Shown here piece by piece: positions 41,384-51,500 of a stretch of 64,000 nt of DNA (position 1 is the first letter of the stretch; each line of letters opens with the position of its first letter). This DNA comes from an uncultured Acetatifactor sp. (lineage in GTDB: Bacteria; Bacillota; Clostridia; Lachnospirales; Lachnospiraceae): the NCBI GenBank assembly GCA_910586485.1, contig CAJUIA010000017.1, forward strand, positions 1 through 64,000. The letters run 5' to 3'. Both the position numbers and the translations under genes were made by a program. The notes beneath the pieces were generated by a model. That model did no database searches and had not been told where the DNA came from. It saw only the letters and a program-made list of their open reading frames with translations.

Positions 41384-42928
41384 ATGCTTGCACCTGCACA
41401 GGCGCTGAAAAAAGGATGGGACAAAATAAAAAAGGAATGGAAGCTGGCTTTTTTCAGCGCGTTTGTGATCGGGCTGCTGATACATATGCCGATCCTGCTT
41501 GCGGATATTCCCAATCATGACGGTCTGGACAGTATGTATTTTGACCAGAATATGATTACCTCAGGCCGGTGGTTTCTCACGGTGGCCTGCGGTTTTTCAT
41601 CTTATTATACCATTCCCTGGGTGATCGGCCTTCTGGGGCTGTTGTACTTAAGTATAACAGCGGCTGCGCTGACGGAGCTGCTGGAAGTGAAAAAGGGCTG
41701 GGCCATTGTGGCGGTCAGCGGGCTGCTTACGGCCTTTCCGGCCCTGGTCTCTACCTTTGCCTATGTGTTTACTCTGGACGGGTATATGCTGGCGCTGCTG
41801 CTGGCGGTGCTGGCGGTGCTGTTTACCAAAAAGTACCGCTATGGTTTTCTGCCCGGAGGCTTTTGCCTGGCGCTCAGCCTGGGCACCTATCAGAGCTATT
41901 TGGCGGTTGCCATGCTGCTCTCTGTTTTTGCTATTATGATGCTGGCCATGGAGCAGACGGGATGGAAGGACAAGGTAAAACGGGGACTGCGTTATCTGTA
42001 TATGGGGCTGCTGGGGGCGGTGCTTTATTATGTGATCCTGCAGGTGCTGCTGCAGCTTCAGGGGAAGGAGCTGGATACTTACCAGGGGATTTCGGGGATG
42101 TCCTCCGGGATTTCGGGGGGGATCCTGGGCAGGGCAGCCGGAATGTACAGGGATTTTGCCGGATTTTCCGTAAAGGGCAACGTACTGTTTAACAACGGAA
42201 TTTCGGGGGCGGCCTGGCTTTTGCTGATCTGTGCGGCGCTGGCGGCCGGGGTTTTTCTGGCGGTAAAAAGAAAATGGTGGAAGAGTCCCTGGTTTTTTAT
42301 TATAATGATCATAGCGCTCATAGTGCAGCCTCTGGTGTGCAATGTGATTCTGCTGGTATCTCCGGGAGTAAACTACCATCTGCTGATGCGTTATCAGTGG
42401 GTGCTTTTTCCCGTGGGGATGATTGCCTTTATTGAAAAATACAGCGGTGAGCTGCGTCAGGGGGCGGTTTTGGAGTGGGCGGCGCTGGCGGCGGCCTTCG
42501 TGCTGGTGTTTTTTTACGGAGTCACGGATAATATCGGCTATTCCAACCTGCATAAGCGGTATGAAAAGACCTATGCTTACTGTGTGCGGCTGCTGGACAG
42601 GATAGAGCAGACTCCCGGCTATTATCCGGGGATTCCCATCGCCATGATCGGCGTGGTGGGGGACGAGCAGTTCCCGGTTACGGATATTACGCTGCCTGTG
42701 ACCTCCGGGATGATCGGAATCAACGGAGACAGCCTGTTATATACCGGAGAAAATTACAGGCTGTTTATGAAGCATTTTCTGGGGGCCACTTTAAATATCC
42801 TGCCGCCGGAGGCCATGGCGGAAATGTATGACCACCCGGAATATATTGCCATGGACAGCTTTCCGGGGGAAAATTCCATCCGCATCATTGACGGGATTTT
42901 GTATATCAAGACGGAAAATTTACATTAA
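41384..42928 (+). CDS. GtrII-type glucosyltransferase-like membrane protein
   Basis: A 514-residue protein with about eleven hydrophobic helices. The first outside loop IPNHDGLDSMYFDQNMITSG and the ensuing GRWFLTVACGFSS match the GtrII/GtrC-type 'glucosyl transferase' family of O-antigen modifying proteins. These transfer a sugar from undecaprenyl phosphate outside the membrane. The last 90 residues (VGDEQFPVTDITLPVTSGMI) face outside. The start is ATG 41384, with AAGGA at 41369-41373; GTG 41375 is too close to it. The GtrB-like gene at 42950 directly follows, a typical donor-maker/transferase pair. A run of seven G at 42115-42121 lies in frame. Confidence 0.85.
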   Translation: MLAPAQALKKGWDKIKKEWKLAFFSAFVIGLLIHMPILLADIPNHDGLDSMYFDQNMITSGRWFLTVACGFSSYYTIPWVIGLLGLLYLSITAAALTELLEVKKGWAIVAVSGLLTAFPALVSTFAYVFTLDGYMLALLLAVLAVLFTKKYRYGFLPGGFCLALSLGTYQSYLAVAMLLSVFAIMMLAMEQTGWKDKVKRGLRYLYMGLLGAVLYYVILQVLLQLQGKELDTYQGISGMSSGISGGILGRAAGMYRDFAGFSVKGNVLFNNGISGAAWLLLICAALAAGVFLAVKRKWWKSPWFFIIMIIALIVQPLVCNVILLVSPGVNYHLLMRYQWVLFPVGMIAFIEKYSGELRQGAVLEWAALAAAFVLVFFYGVTDNIGYSNLHKRYEKTYAYCVRLLDRIEQTPGYYPGIPIAMIGVVGDEQFPVTDITLPVTSGMIGINGDSLLYTGENYRLFMKHFLGATLNILPPEAMAEMYDHPEYIAMDSFPGENSIRIIDGILYIKTENLH

Positions 42929-42949
42929 TTCATTAGAAGGAGAAACCAG

Positions 42950-43903
42950 ATGGCTTTGTTATCCATCGTTTTGCCGGCCTATAACGAAGAACAGAATATC
43001 GCAAATACGGCGGAGGTTCTGGCGGGGCTGCTTGCGGAGAAGGGGATCGAATACGAGCTGGTGTTTATCAGTGACGGCTCCACGGATGGCACCTACGGGG
43101 AAATATTAAAGGCAGCAGAAAAAAATCCCAGAATCAAGGGGGCGGAATTTTCCCGGAACTTCGGCAAGGAGGCGGGAATTTTTGCCGGGCTGGAGCTGGC
43201 CTCAGGGGACGCGGTGGTGGTTATGGACTGTGATCTGCAGCATCCGCCGGAGGTGATTTTAAAGATGTGGGAGCTTTGGCAGAACGGCGCGGAGATCGTG
43301 GAGGGGATCAAGACCAGCCGGGGCAGGGAAAGCCTGGGTCACAGACTTTCGGCAGGCCTTTTTTATAAGATTATGAGCAGGCTGATTAAGATAGATATGA
43401 GTGCGTCCTCGGATTTTAAGCTGCTGGACCGCAAGGTGGTGGATGTGCTGTTAAGCCTTCCGGAGCGTAATACCTTTTTCCGGGCTTTGAGCTTCTGGGT
43501 GGGCTTTCGCACGGAATCCGTGGAATATGAGGTGCAGGAAAGACAGTTCGGGGAGAGCAAATGGTCCTTTTGGAGCCTGATGAAGTATGCCGTTTCCAAC
43601 GCCACCTCTTTCAGCACCTTTCCGCTGCAGGTGGTGACGGTGATGGGCATGGTATCCATTTTGTTCAGTATTGTGCTGGCGGTACAGACCTTTGTGCGGT
43701 TTTTGATGGGGAATTCCGTGGAGGGCTTTACCACGGTGATCCTGCTGATTTTGATTATCGGCGGCTTTTTGATGCTGAGCTTAGGAATCATCGGGCATTA
43801 TATCGCCAGGATTTATGAAGAGGTAAAGGGCAGGCCCAAATATATCATCAGCAGGGTGACGGGAAATGTACAGGGCAGGGTTACGGGAACCTGGAAATCA
43901 TGA
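42950..43903 (+). CDS. GtrB-type bactoprenol glucosyltransferase
   Basis: A 317-residue family 2 transferase. LLSIVLPAYNEEQNIANTAE, LVFISDGSTDGTYGEILKAA, EFSRNFGKEAGIFAGLELAS, VMDCDLQHPPEVILKMW and SLPERNTFFRALSFWVGFRT are hallmark GtrB/DPM1 motifs. Two helices (about 225-250 and 260-290) anchor it. It should make undecaprenyl-phosphate glucose (or a similar sugar) at the inner face for the GtrII-like protein just upstream. AGAAGGAGAAACC precedes the start. The usual small flippase GtrA was not found beside it. Confidence 0.92.
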   Translation: MALLSIVLPAYNEEQNIANTAEVLAGLLAEKGIEYELVFISDGSTDGTYGEILKAAEKNPRIKGAEFSRNFGKEAGIFAGLELASGDAVVVMDCDLQHPPEVILKMWELWQNGAEIVEGIKTSRGRESLGHRLSAGLFYKIMSRLIKIDMSASSDFKLLDRKVVDVLLSLPERNTFFRALSFWVGFRTESVEYEVQERQFGESKWSFWSLMKYAVSNATSFSTFPLQVVTVMGMVSILFSIVLAVQTFVRFLMGNSVEGFTTVILLILIIGGFLMLSLGIIGHYIARIYEEVKGRPKYIISRVTGNVQGRVTGTWKS

Positions 43904-43972
43904 AAGAAAAACGTGAAAGAAAATCGTATAAGAAAAAAAGAACAGATAGATTTGAGACAGGAGGATACAAGG

Positions 43973-45094
43973 ATGATCAATTTTAATGTGCCGCCTTGTG
44001 CGGGAAAGGCTATGGAATATATTCAGGAGTGTGTCAGAAACCAGAAGATCTGCGGGGACGGCACCTATACCAGAAAGTGTAACCAGTGGATCGAAGAGAG
44101 GACGGGAACGACGAAATGTCTTCTGACCACCTCCTGCACCCACGCTACGGAGCTGGCGGCTCTGCTCATTGATTTAGAGCCGGGTGATGAGGTGATTATG
44201 CCCTCCTACACCTTTGTGTCAACGGCCAATGCTTTTGTGCTGCGGGGGGCGGTTCCTGTGTTCGTGGATATTCGCCCGGATACCATGAACATTGACGAAA
44301 AGCTGATCGAGGCGGCGGTGACGGAAAAGACAAGGGCGATCGTACCGGTCCATTACGCAGGGGTATCCTGCGAGATGGATACGATTATGGACATTGCGGC
44401 CAGACATGGTCTGGCGGTCATTGAGGACGCGGCCCAGGGCATCATGGCCTCCTATAAGGGGAAGGCGCTGGGGACCTTTGGTGATTTTGGCTGCTTCAGC
44501 TTCCATGAGACGAAGAACTACAGCATGGGAGAAGGAGGCGCTTTGCTGATTCGGGATGAAAGCAAGGTGGAGGAAGCGGAAATTATTCGGGAAAAGGGTA
44601 CCAACCGCAGCAAGTATTACAGAGGGCAGATTGATAAGTATACTTGGATCAACCATGGCTCTTCCTACCTTCCCAGCGATATGAATGCGGCCTATCTGTA
44701 CGCCCAGCTGGAAATGGCGGATGAAATCAATGAGGCCCGGCTTGCCCTGTGGGACCGCTATTATCAAAATCTGCTGCCTCTGGCGGAAGCCGGAAAGATA
44801 GAGCTGCCTGTGGTGCCGGAGGGCTGTGTACACAATGCCCATATGTTTTATATCAAGGCCAGGGACATTGAAGAGCGGACGGCAAGGATTGCAGATTTGA
44901 AAAAGCATGAGATTCTTTCCGTATTTCACTATATTCCCCTGCACACGGCTCCTGCTGGAGAGAAATTCGGGCGGTTTCACGGCGAGGACAAATATACCAC
45001 CAGGGAGAGCGAGCGCCTGATGCGTCTGCCCATGTATTACGGGCTGGCTCCGGAACAGGTTGATATGATTTGTGACGTGATCAAGAGGTTCTAG
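43973..45094 (+). CDS. wecE: dTDP-4-keto-6-deoxyhexose aminotransferase (WecE/RffA-like)
   Basis: A 373-residue PLP enzyme of the DegT family. MINFNVPPCAGKAMEYIQEC, KICGDGTYTRKC and LLTTSCTHATELAALLIDLE follow WecE/RffA closely; that enzyme makes dTDP-4-amino-4,6-dideoxygalactose (dTDP-Fuc4N) from the RmlB product. VIEDAAQGIMASYKG and the PLP Lys in CFSFHETKNYSMGEGGALL complete the family set. ATG 43973 behind AGGAGG is the clear start, since the open frame from 43913 has no site. The dTDP substrate can be supplied by RmlA/RmlB encoded at 52-54 kb. The product would be an amino-deoxy sugar in a surface glycan. Confidence 0.9.
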   Translation: MINFNVPPCAGKAMEYIQECVRNQKICGDGTYTRKCNQWIEERTGTTKCLLTTSCTHATELAALLIDLEPGDEVIMPSYTFVSTANAFVLRGAVPVFVDIRPDTMNIDEKLIEAAVTEKTRAIVPVHYAGVSCEMDTIMDIAARHGLAVIEDAAQGIMASYKGKALGTFGDFGCFSFHETKNYSMGEGGALLIRDESKVEEAEIIREKGTNRSKYYRGQIDKYTWINHGSSYLPSDMNAAYLYAQLEMADEINEARLALWDRYYQNLLPLAEAGKIELPVVPEGCVHNAHMFYIKARDIEERTARIADLKKHEILSVFHYIPLHTAPAGEKFGRFHGEDKYTTRESERLMRLPMYYGLAPEQVDMICDVIKRF

Positions 45095-45097
45095 AGA

Positions 45098-46177
45098 ATG
45101 ATTCGAATGGCGGTTCAGTTGTTGATTCTTATATTGCTGCTGGGAGCGGCGCCCCTTCTTGCAGGCAGCCTTTTGGCCCGGCCGGGGACCAGGGAAGGAA
45201 GAAATCCTGTACTTTGCTGGGTGAGCGGGCAGATGCTTCTCTGGGCAGGCTTCCAGATCATATGCGTGCCCCTGATCCTGGCCTGGCAGCAGGACAATTT
45301 CAGGCAGCTTTGCCTGCTGTTTGGCATATTTACGACGGCAGTGCCGCTTGCTGCGCTGGCAGTGCTGCTCTGGCGGCGAAGGCGGGGGACTGCTGCCGCC
45401 TCCGTGGAGAGAGCTGACCGCGGAAAGGATACGGCGGCAATGGTGCTGTGGCTGGTGGTCCTGGCGCTGCTTATTTTGCAGCAGGTCCTGGCGGCAGTCC
45501 TTGCCTATGAGGAAGGGGATGATGCTTATTACGTGGGGGTGGCGGCCGTCACGGAAAGGTCCAATACCATGTATCAGACGCTTGCATATACCGGAAGCCC
45601 TACCGAATTTGATGCACGCCACGGGCTGGCGCCTTTTCCGGTGTGGATTGCATTTTTATCCAGGCTCACGGGTATCCATGCGGCAACGATGTCACAGATT
45701 GTCCTGCCGGTTGTGCTGATTGCCATGGCGTACTCCTGCTTTTACCTGATCGGAAAGCGCCTGGTGGGAGACAGACGTCGGGGACTTCCGCTGTTTCTGC
45801 TCTTTATAGAGGTGCTGGTGATTTTTGGCGGGCAGTCCCTCTATACCGCGGAGAATTTCCTGCTGGTAAGGACGGCCCAGGGAAAAGCCGTTCTGGCAAA
45901 TATTATCATTCCGTTCCTTTTTTTTCTGCTGTTCCTTTTGGCGGAGAAGCTGCAGAACGGTGAAAACCCGGATTTTCGATATTGGCTGACGGTGGGCATG
46001 ACCATGGCTTCCGGCTGTCTGTGCAGCGTCCAGGGGGCGTTGATGGCCTGCCTGCTATTGGGGGCAGGGGGGCTCTGCACTGCCGTATGCTATCGCAGAT
46101 GGAGAGTGCTTTTTCCGGTGGCGGTATGCTGTATTGTGCCGGCCGGGTTTGTGTTTTTATATTTGCTGCTTGCTTAA
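45098..46177 (+). CDS. Multi-pass membrane protein, unknown (first of pair)
   Basis: A 359-residue protein with about eight hydrophobic helices. An outside loop carries EEGDDAYYVGVAAVTERSN, an acidic cluster in the position of the GT-C catalytic site. ARHGLAPFPVWIAFLSRLTG follows. This type, with a following membrane protein of about 250 residues, resembles in layout the pair at 4118/5013. No named family with known function is recalled (possibly a DUF6077-like protein). The start ATG 45098 lies only three bases after the aminotransferase stop, with TCTAGAGA as a weak site. The product ends with a helix, FVFLYLLLA. Transfer of a sugar outside the membrane is inference. Confidence 0.65.
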   Translation: MIRMAVQLLILILLLGAAPLLAGSLLARPGTREGRNPVLCWVSGQMLLWAGFQIICVPLILAWQQDNFRQLCLLFGIFTTAVPLAALAVLLWRRRRGTAAASVERADRGKDTAAMVLWLVVLALLILQQVLAAVLAYEEGDDAYYVGVAAVTERSNTMYQTLAYTGSPTEFDARHGLAPFPVWIAFLSRLTGIHAATMSQIVLPVVLIAMAYSCFYLIGKRLVGDRRRGLPLFLLFIEVLVIFGGQSLYTAENFLLVRTAQGKAVLANIIIPFLFFLLFLLAEKLQNGENPDFRYWLTVGMTMASGCLCSVQGALMACLLLGAGGLCTAVCYRRWRVLFPVAVCCIVPAGFVFLYLLLA

Positions 46178-46237
46178 ATGTATACTCAGCAAACAATCCT
46201 TGCTCAGCGAACAATTTAGGATCGGGGAAGTTCTTTT

Positions 46238-46993
46238 ATGTGGACAGATATAGTAACGATTTTTCAAAAATATATGGGAAGCGGATTTGTGATGATCTGG
46301 TTTCTGGCGGCATTGATTTATTTGTTTCTGAATGAGAAGCAAAAGCCCAGGCGAATCCTTCTGGTTTATCTGCCGGTTATTATGCTGGTCTTGTATTTTA
46401 ATCCGCTGTTTGCCGCCGTGTTTTGTAAAATGGTGGGCAGTGAGATTTACTTTCGCATCTGCTGGCTGATGCCGGTGATCATTGTCATTGCTTATGCGGC
46501 GGTCTGTATTCAGGCCAGGCTTGCGGGGATCAAAAGGCTTCTGTTTGCGGGGGCGGCGGTTGTTTTGATTGGGGTATCGGGAAAGCTGGTGTACAGTAAT
46601 CCGCTGTACGGCAGAGCGGAAAATATCTACCACGTGCCGCAAAGCGTGGTGGAAATCTGCGATGCCATCGTGGTGCCCGGCCGGGAGGTCATGGCAGTAT
46701 TCCCCTCCGAGCTGTTTTTGTATGTCCGCCAGTATGAGCCAACGGTCTGTATGCCCTACAACCGGGAGGTTTTCGCGGGATATTATGATCCGCTTTATTA
46801 CGCCATGGAGGGGCAGACGGCAGACCTGGAGGAGCTTGTACCCTTTGCCAGGGAGCGCTCCTGCCATTATATTATTCTGCAGGAAGAAAAAGAAATCCTG
46901 GGGAATCCCCAGGATTTCGGATGGGAGCTGTTTGGAAAAACGGAAGGTTACGTGATCTACCGCGATACAATGGTGCCGCTGATTATACCATAA
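46238..46993 (+). CDS. Membrane protein with outer domain, unknown (second of pair)
   Basis: A 251-residue protein with four hydrophobic helices (residues about 15-130: FVMIWFLAALIYLFLNEKQK, ILLVYLPVIMLVLYFNPLFA and others), then an outside domain from about 135. That domain contains AENIYHVPQSVVEICDAIVV, AVFPSELFLYVRQYEPTVCM and SCHYIILQEEKEI. I recall such proteins as separate small genes in Lachnospiraceae glycan clusters, always of unknown function. GGATCGGGGAAG precedes the start. The 60-base gap before it contains a doubled CTCAGC(A/G)AACAAT motif. The last codons and stop lie in the inverted dispersed repeat 46982-47064. Confidence 0.65.
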   Translation: MWTDIVTIFQKYMGSGFVMIWFLAALIYLFLNEKQKPRRILLVYLPVIMLVLYFNPLFAAVFCKMVGSEIYFRICWLMPVIIVIAYAAVCIQARLAGIKRLLFAGAAVVLIGVSGKLVYSNPLYGRAENIYHVPQSVVEICDAIVVPGREVMAVFPSELFLYVRQYEPTVCMPYNREVFAGYYDPLYYAMEGQTADLEELVPFARERSCHYIILQEEKEILGNPQDFGWELFGKTEGYVIYRDTMVPLIIP

Positions 46994-47064
46994 ATGCTTC
47001 GCATTTACGGTATGGATGGCCATTCGGCCGTTTCCTGCCATGAATATGGTCATTATACCATAAC
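46982..47064 (-). repeat. Dispersed palindromic element, copy B (inverted)
   Basis: Matches copy A (21066-21148) in reverse orientation at roughly 85-90 percent by eye. It has a perfect-looking TACCATAAATGC-TTCG-like stem-loop with GCATTTACGGTA, and a GGCC-rich palindrome. It sits between two convergent genes and could act as a bidirectional transcription stop. Confidence 0.75.
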
Positions 47065-47072
47065 TTCTCCGC

Positions 47073-48290
47073 TCATTCCTCAAAAAAGAGATCGTAATAA
47101 TTCAGGGCATACAGGAGCCGGTCGATTACCTTTTTACGCCCGTCCACATTCAGATGTGCATGATCGCTTAAATAGTCGGCAGCGTTGTCCTCGTTGAAGG
47201 TGACATAAAAGTTATCCACGAAGGATACCTGCAGAGCGCCGGTAATTTCAGAGGCCTTGCTGACGTAAGTGGACAGCACGTCCTCGCCGTAGCGCACAAT
47301 ATCGCTGCTGATATAGCTCCCGTTTTCGTCCGTCTGGTCGGAGAAGGCATAGGCAGGGGACATTACGATGATGCGGGTATTGGGGTGCTGCTGCTTTAGA
47401 ATCTCCAGGCCCACCTTCAGATTTCCGGCAAAGGACTGGATGTCGGGAATCGTCTCCGTACTGTATGCAGGCCGTCCTGCAAAATAATCGGCAGCATCAT
47501 ACATGACTACAATCACATCTATCGTATCAAAGTCCAGGGTGGATAAAATATCATGCACCTGCGCCGCTTCCGGGGGTGCTTCGGCTCCCAGGGCGGACAT
47601 GGCTTCGGCAAAATAATCATTTACTTCCAGGTCCGTGGAAAAAAGCGACATCCAGTAAAACGTAAAGGCATCCCAGGGATTGACGGTCATGTCCGGAGCC
47701 GGCTGGGTGGAGGCAAGATAGCTGCCGCTTATGGAGCAGTTGTAGACCGTTGCTCCGGCAGCATCGGCCAGCATATTGGCAAGGCCGTCAGCAGAATCCC
47801 GATCCTCGGCAAAGGGACCGTTGCCAAAAATGGCGATGGAAAGCCCGTCGTCCAGGTTGGGCGCGACCATATTCCCCTCGCTGTCTGTCAGGGGAAGAAT
47901 GCTGTCATAGCTTTGCGCCACGTAGTCGTCGGGGCCGGAAGGAGTTTCCTCCGGGTCAACGATTTGTCCCCAGCTTAAATATTTGTAAAGGATAAAGGAA
48001 ATCGTCACCACCACTACCACCAAGAGAACAATGTGTATATTTATATTGAGGGGAAATTTTTTTCGGGGGCCGGATTCTTCCGGGTCGCCGTCATCATCCG
48101 TCTCTTCATCCTCGGAGGCGCTGTCGTCCATATCTGTGTCTTCAAGGCCGCTTTGATCCATATCTGCGTCTTCAAGGCCGCTTTGGTCCATATCTGCTTC
48201 TTTCAGGCGGCCTTTTGAGTTGTTTTTTTCTGAAAAAGCTTCGTGATCCAGATCAATGATTTCCAGATCGGGAATGTCCTGTATCCGCAT
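47073..48290 (-). CDS. SGNH-fold extracellular protein with acidic cytoplasmic repeats; nucleophile Ser missing
   Basis: A 405-residue protein from ATG 48290 (GAGGT before it). Residues 1-90 are highly acidic and contain a duplicated ADMDQSGLED unit. A membrane helix (INIHIVLLVVVVVTISFILY) follows at about 98-118. The outside part has SGNH-fold landmarks: SIAIFGNGPFAEDRDSADG at block I, DVIVVMYDAADYFAG near block III and SDHAHLNVDGRKKVIDRLL at block V. In block I the GDS motif is GNG, so the nucleophilic Ser appears replaced by Gly, although Asp and His of block V remain. It may be a binding or inactive homologue of the SGNH protein at 33120. It is divergent from the GH25 gene at 48578, which also has an acidic cytoplasmic N-terminus. 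Confidence 0.75.
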   Translation of the reverse strand: MRIQDIPDLEIIDLDHEAFSEKNNSKGRLKEADMDQSGLEDADMDQSGLEDTDMDDSASEDEETDDDGDPEESGPRKKFPLNINIHIVLLVVVVVTISFILYKYLSWGQIVDPEETPSGPDDYVAQSYDSILPLTDSEGNMVAPNLDDGLSIAIFGNGPFAEDRDSADGLANMLADAAGATVYNCSISGSYLASTQPAPDMTVNPWDAFTFYWMSLFSTDLEVNDYFAEAMSALGAEAPPEAAQVHDILSTLDFDTIDVIVVMYDAADYFAGRPAYSTETIPDIQSFAGNLKVGLEILKQQHPNTRIIVMSPAYAFSDQTDENGSYISSDIVRYGEDVLSTYVSKASEITGALQVSFVDNFYVTFNEDNAADYLSDHAHLNVDGRKKVIDRLLYALNYYDLFFEE

Positions 48291-48452
48291 GTTTACCTCG
48301 TTTCTGGCCGGCTCGCGGGACGGCATCCCACGGCTGAACCGATACCTCATTTTACTATTATGCGGCGGGAAAGTCCACCTTATTAGCCGTATTTTGAAAG
48401 AATTAAGAAATTGCAAAATGATTTAAGAAATTATAAAGAATTCCGCGAATGC

Positions 48453-48481
48453 TTGATGCAGATCAGAGGTGATGCTATAAT
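48453..48481 (+). promoter_or_regulatory. Promoter of the large GH25 gene
   Basis: TTGATG (48453-48458) and TATAAT (48476-48481) are 17 bases apart, about 97 bases before ATG 48578. Confidence 0.6.
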
Positions 48482-48577
48482 GTTACAGAATTATTAAGCT
48501 ATGAGTATGATGGCATAAATTTGCTCCGGAGCGACAAGGAACAAATGCCGGTTTTGATGTGGGAAAGGAATATATTC

Positions 48578-51500
48578 ATGAAAAAGAGATTTAACCATAC
48601 AAAGCGTCCGGATTATGATCAGGGTAATTCCCGCGAGGCCTGGGAAGAGTATGAAGAAGAGACATACTACGCCGAAGAGGAAGAGTCCTGCGAGGGAGAA
48701 GAAGAGGCATACTATGCCGAAGAGGAAGAAGCCTACGGCGGGGAAGAGCCTTATGAGGAAGAAGAGGCATATTACGCCGAAGAGGAAGAGCCCTGCGAGG
48801 GAGAAGAAGAGGCTTACTATGCCGAAGAGGAAGAGCCCTATGAGGGAGAAGAAGAGGCATATTATGCCGAAGAGGAAGAAGCCTGCGGCGGAGAAGAGCC
48901 TTATGAGGAAGAAGAGGCATATTACGCCGAAGAGGAAGAAGCCTACGGCGGAGAAGAGCCTTATGAGGAAGAAGAGGCATATTATGCTGACGAGGAAGAG
49001 CCTTACGAAGGGGAAGAAACATATTACGCCGAAGGGGAAGAGGCCTACGCCGGGGAAGACGAAATCTTTTATGCAGAGGAAGGTCCTTATGCCGGGAATG
49101 AGGGATACTATGCCCGTGAGGTGCCTTATTCCGAGGGCGGGGAAATTATTTATGAGGATGAGGATCTTTATAATGCAGATTACAGAGGGGAGCAGAGCCG
49201 GAGCGAAAAAGGGAACAGGAAAAAAGCGGCAGGCGGCCTGTGGGAGAAGCTAAGGAGTATGTCCGTAATGGACCGTGTGATTGCGGGAACGGGCGTATTG
49301 GTATTGATTTTGGCACTGGTAACGGGGGCCGTGCTGGTAAGCTCCAAAATGGCAAAGGGGCAGGTATCTGATTTTGTCAGCGTGGGCAACCAGCTGGATG
49401 ATATTGAGCTCATTGGCAGGGACGGCCTGCTGGCAGTGGCAGATGCGCAAATTGCCAGGATGGAAGCGGCAAACATCGCAATGCAGCCGGAAGAGACCGA
49501 GCCGCCCGCAGAGGACGATGAGCCTGGATATGAGGAGAATGAGTATTCCCGGCAGGTGTCCGTGGAATTGAATATGACATCCATCCAGAAGGATTTAAAG
49601 ATTAAATTTACCAACGAGAAAACAGGGAAGCTGGTAGCAAACGTACCGTTTTCCGTAAATATCACGGACCCGGAGGGCAAGACCAGCATCTGGTCCGATG
49701 ATGATATGGACGGAATTATTTATAAAAAGGATATTACCGCCGGAACCTATAAGGTTGCTATGGAAGAATTGTCGGATGAAAAGTATGCGGGTTATGCCGT
49801 CTCCACCAGGACCCGGTCGGTGGAGGTAAAGAAGGATATTGCTTACGAAAAGGTGGATGTGGACAACGAGGTAAAGTCGGAGAAGGAGGTAGATGCCAAG
49901 AAGGAGGACACGGCTCAGAAGGAGACGGTGGTGGAATCCGTATTGCAGGATACCGTTGCCTGGGTGGAGAGTACCTCCGTCGGCGTATCCTATATAGAGG
50001 TTGCAAAAGGCGAAATCATAAATCCGCTGGATGTGTTGACCGCGTCCAGAACGTTGGATAAAAATTTCCTGCGGATGACCCTTCCTGCCGGAGTTTCCGT
50101 AAATGTGGTATCTACGGCCGGTACGGAGATCAAGGCAGGAGGTACTGCACAGCTGACGGCGGAGAGACCGAATATCACCGGGGACGCGGGCGAAAACATC
50201 ACGAATATCGAGGTCATTAATGCAAGCTGGAGCAGCAGTCAGCCGACCGTTGCCGCCGTGGACAGAACAAGCGGCCTGGTGACGGGAATTGCTGCGGGGG
50301 ATGCTGTGATTCAATATACTGCTACAGCCAGAGTGACGGTGACGGAGCAGCCGGCAGACCCTTCTGTTTCCGGGGGAGATGCTGCCGGAGGGGAAGCGGC
50401 GCCGGTGACAAAGACCACGGATATACCTGTCAGCGGCCAGATTACACTTAAGGTTGCGGGGACGGTCCTTAACAGGGGAACGCTTACGGCAGACAAGACG
50501 GCTTTAGGCCTGGTCATTAAGGGAATTGGGGTAGCAAAGGTTACTCCTGGTAATTTTACAGAGGGGAAAAAGCTGGTGTACAAGGCTTCTTCGGACCAGG
50601 CGACGGTGGCGGCTGTCACGGTTGACGCGGCGGGGACCGTAACGGTGACCGGTCTGGCAGCAGGCATTGCCAATATTACGGTGACCGCCAATTACGAAGA
50701 GGGAGGAACCGAAGAAACAGCGGCCAAAACGGTTATTACAGTGACCGTGGGAGCAAACAAGGTGATTGAGCTGAATACAGCTGCCCTGGCGTACGCAGCC
50801 AATCCGGTGACGATCAATGCAGTTATTAAGGGGGCGTCCACTACGGCGCCGACGGTGACGGTGGAATCCAGCGATACCACGGTGATGACGGCAGCAGTCG
50901 GCACATTGAGGGCAGAAAACGGCGGGATCACGGCTCCCGTTACATTAAGCCCTTTGAAGGAGGGCAGCGCCGTGCTTACCGTGAAATGTCTGGAGAACGG
51001 AGAAGAGGTGAAGGCGGTCTGTGTTGTCACGGTCAGGAAGAATCCCAAAGAGGACTGGCAGACTCCGTTAAAAGATAAGGCAAACCGTATTTTATATGTG
51101 ATGGAAAACGGGGATTACAGGCAGGCAGTCTCCGCAGATTACTTTACCCATGAGAAGTTTTATGTCAAGGGCGATGTAAAGTATACCGGCTGGCAGACCA
51201 TCGGCGGTCATGTGTATTATTTTACGGCAGAGGGAACTGCAGTGACCGGCGAGCAGGTGATTCAGGGCGCAAAATATACCTTTGCCAGCGACGGAACGCT
51301 GGTGACAGGAAACGGTGCGCTGGGCATTGACGTATCAAAGTGGAACGGCACCATCGACTGGAACGCCGTAAAAAATTCAGGGGTCAGCTATGTAATCATC
51401 CGCTGCGGCTACAGAGGGTCTTCCAAGGGTACGTTGATTGAGGATCCTAAATTCCAGGCCAATATTAAGGGGGCAACTGCAGCGGGCCTGAAGGTCGGAG

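Noticed and set aside
42115..42121. Run of seven G in the GtrII-like gene (and another of seven at about 12283-12289)
   Set aside because: Both genes stay in frame through the run, and seven bases is a weak case for phase variation compared with G9 at 33795.
44219..45622. 467-residue minus-strand open frame
   Set aside because: It is antisense to the WecE-like aminotransferase and the following gene, with low-complexity His/Gln-rich content and no family match.
46184..46220. Doubled CTCAGC(A/G)AACAAT motif between the membrane protein genes
   Set aside because: Only two short copies; it may be a chance duplication and no function is evident.
48615..49253. 212-residue Lys/Arg-rich open frame and a matching minus-strand frame (48591-49022)
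   Set aside because: Both are shadow frames of the purine-rich Glu/Tyr coding repeat of the GH25 gene; no ribosome site supports them.
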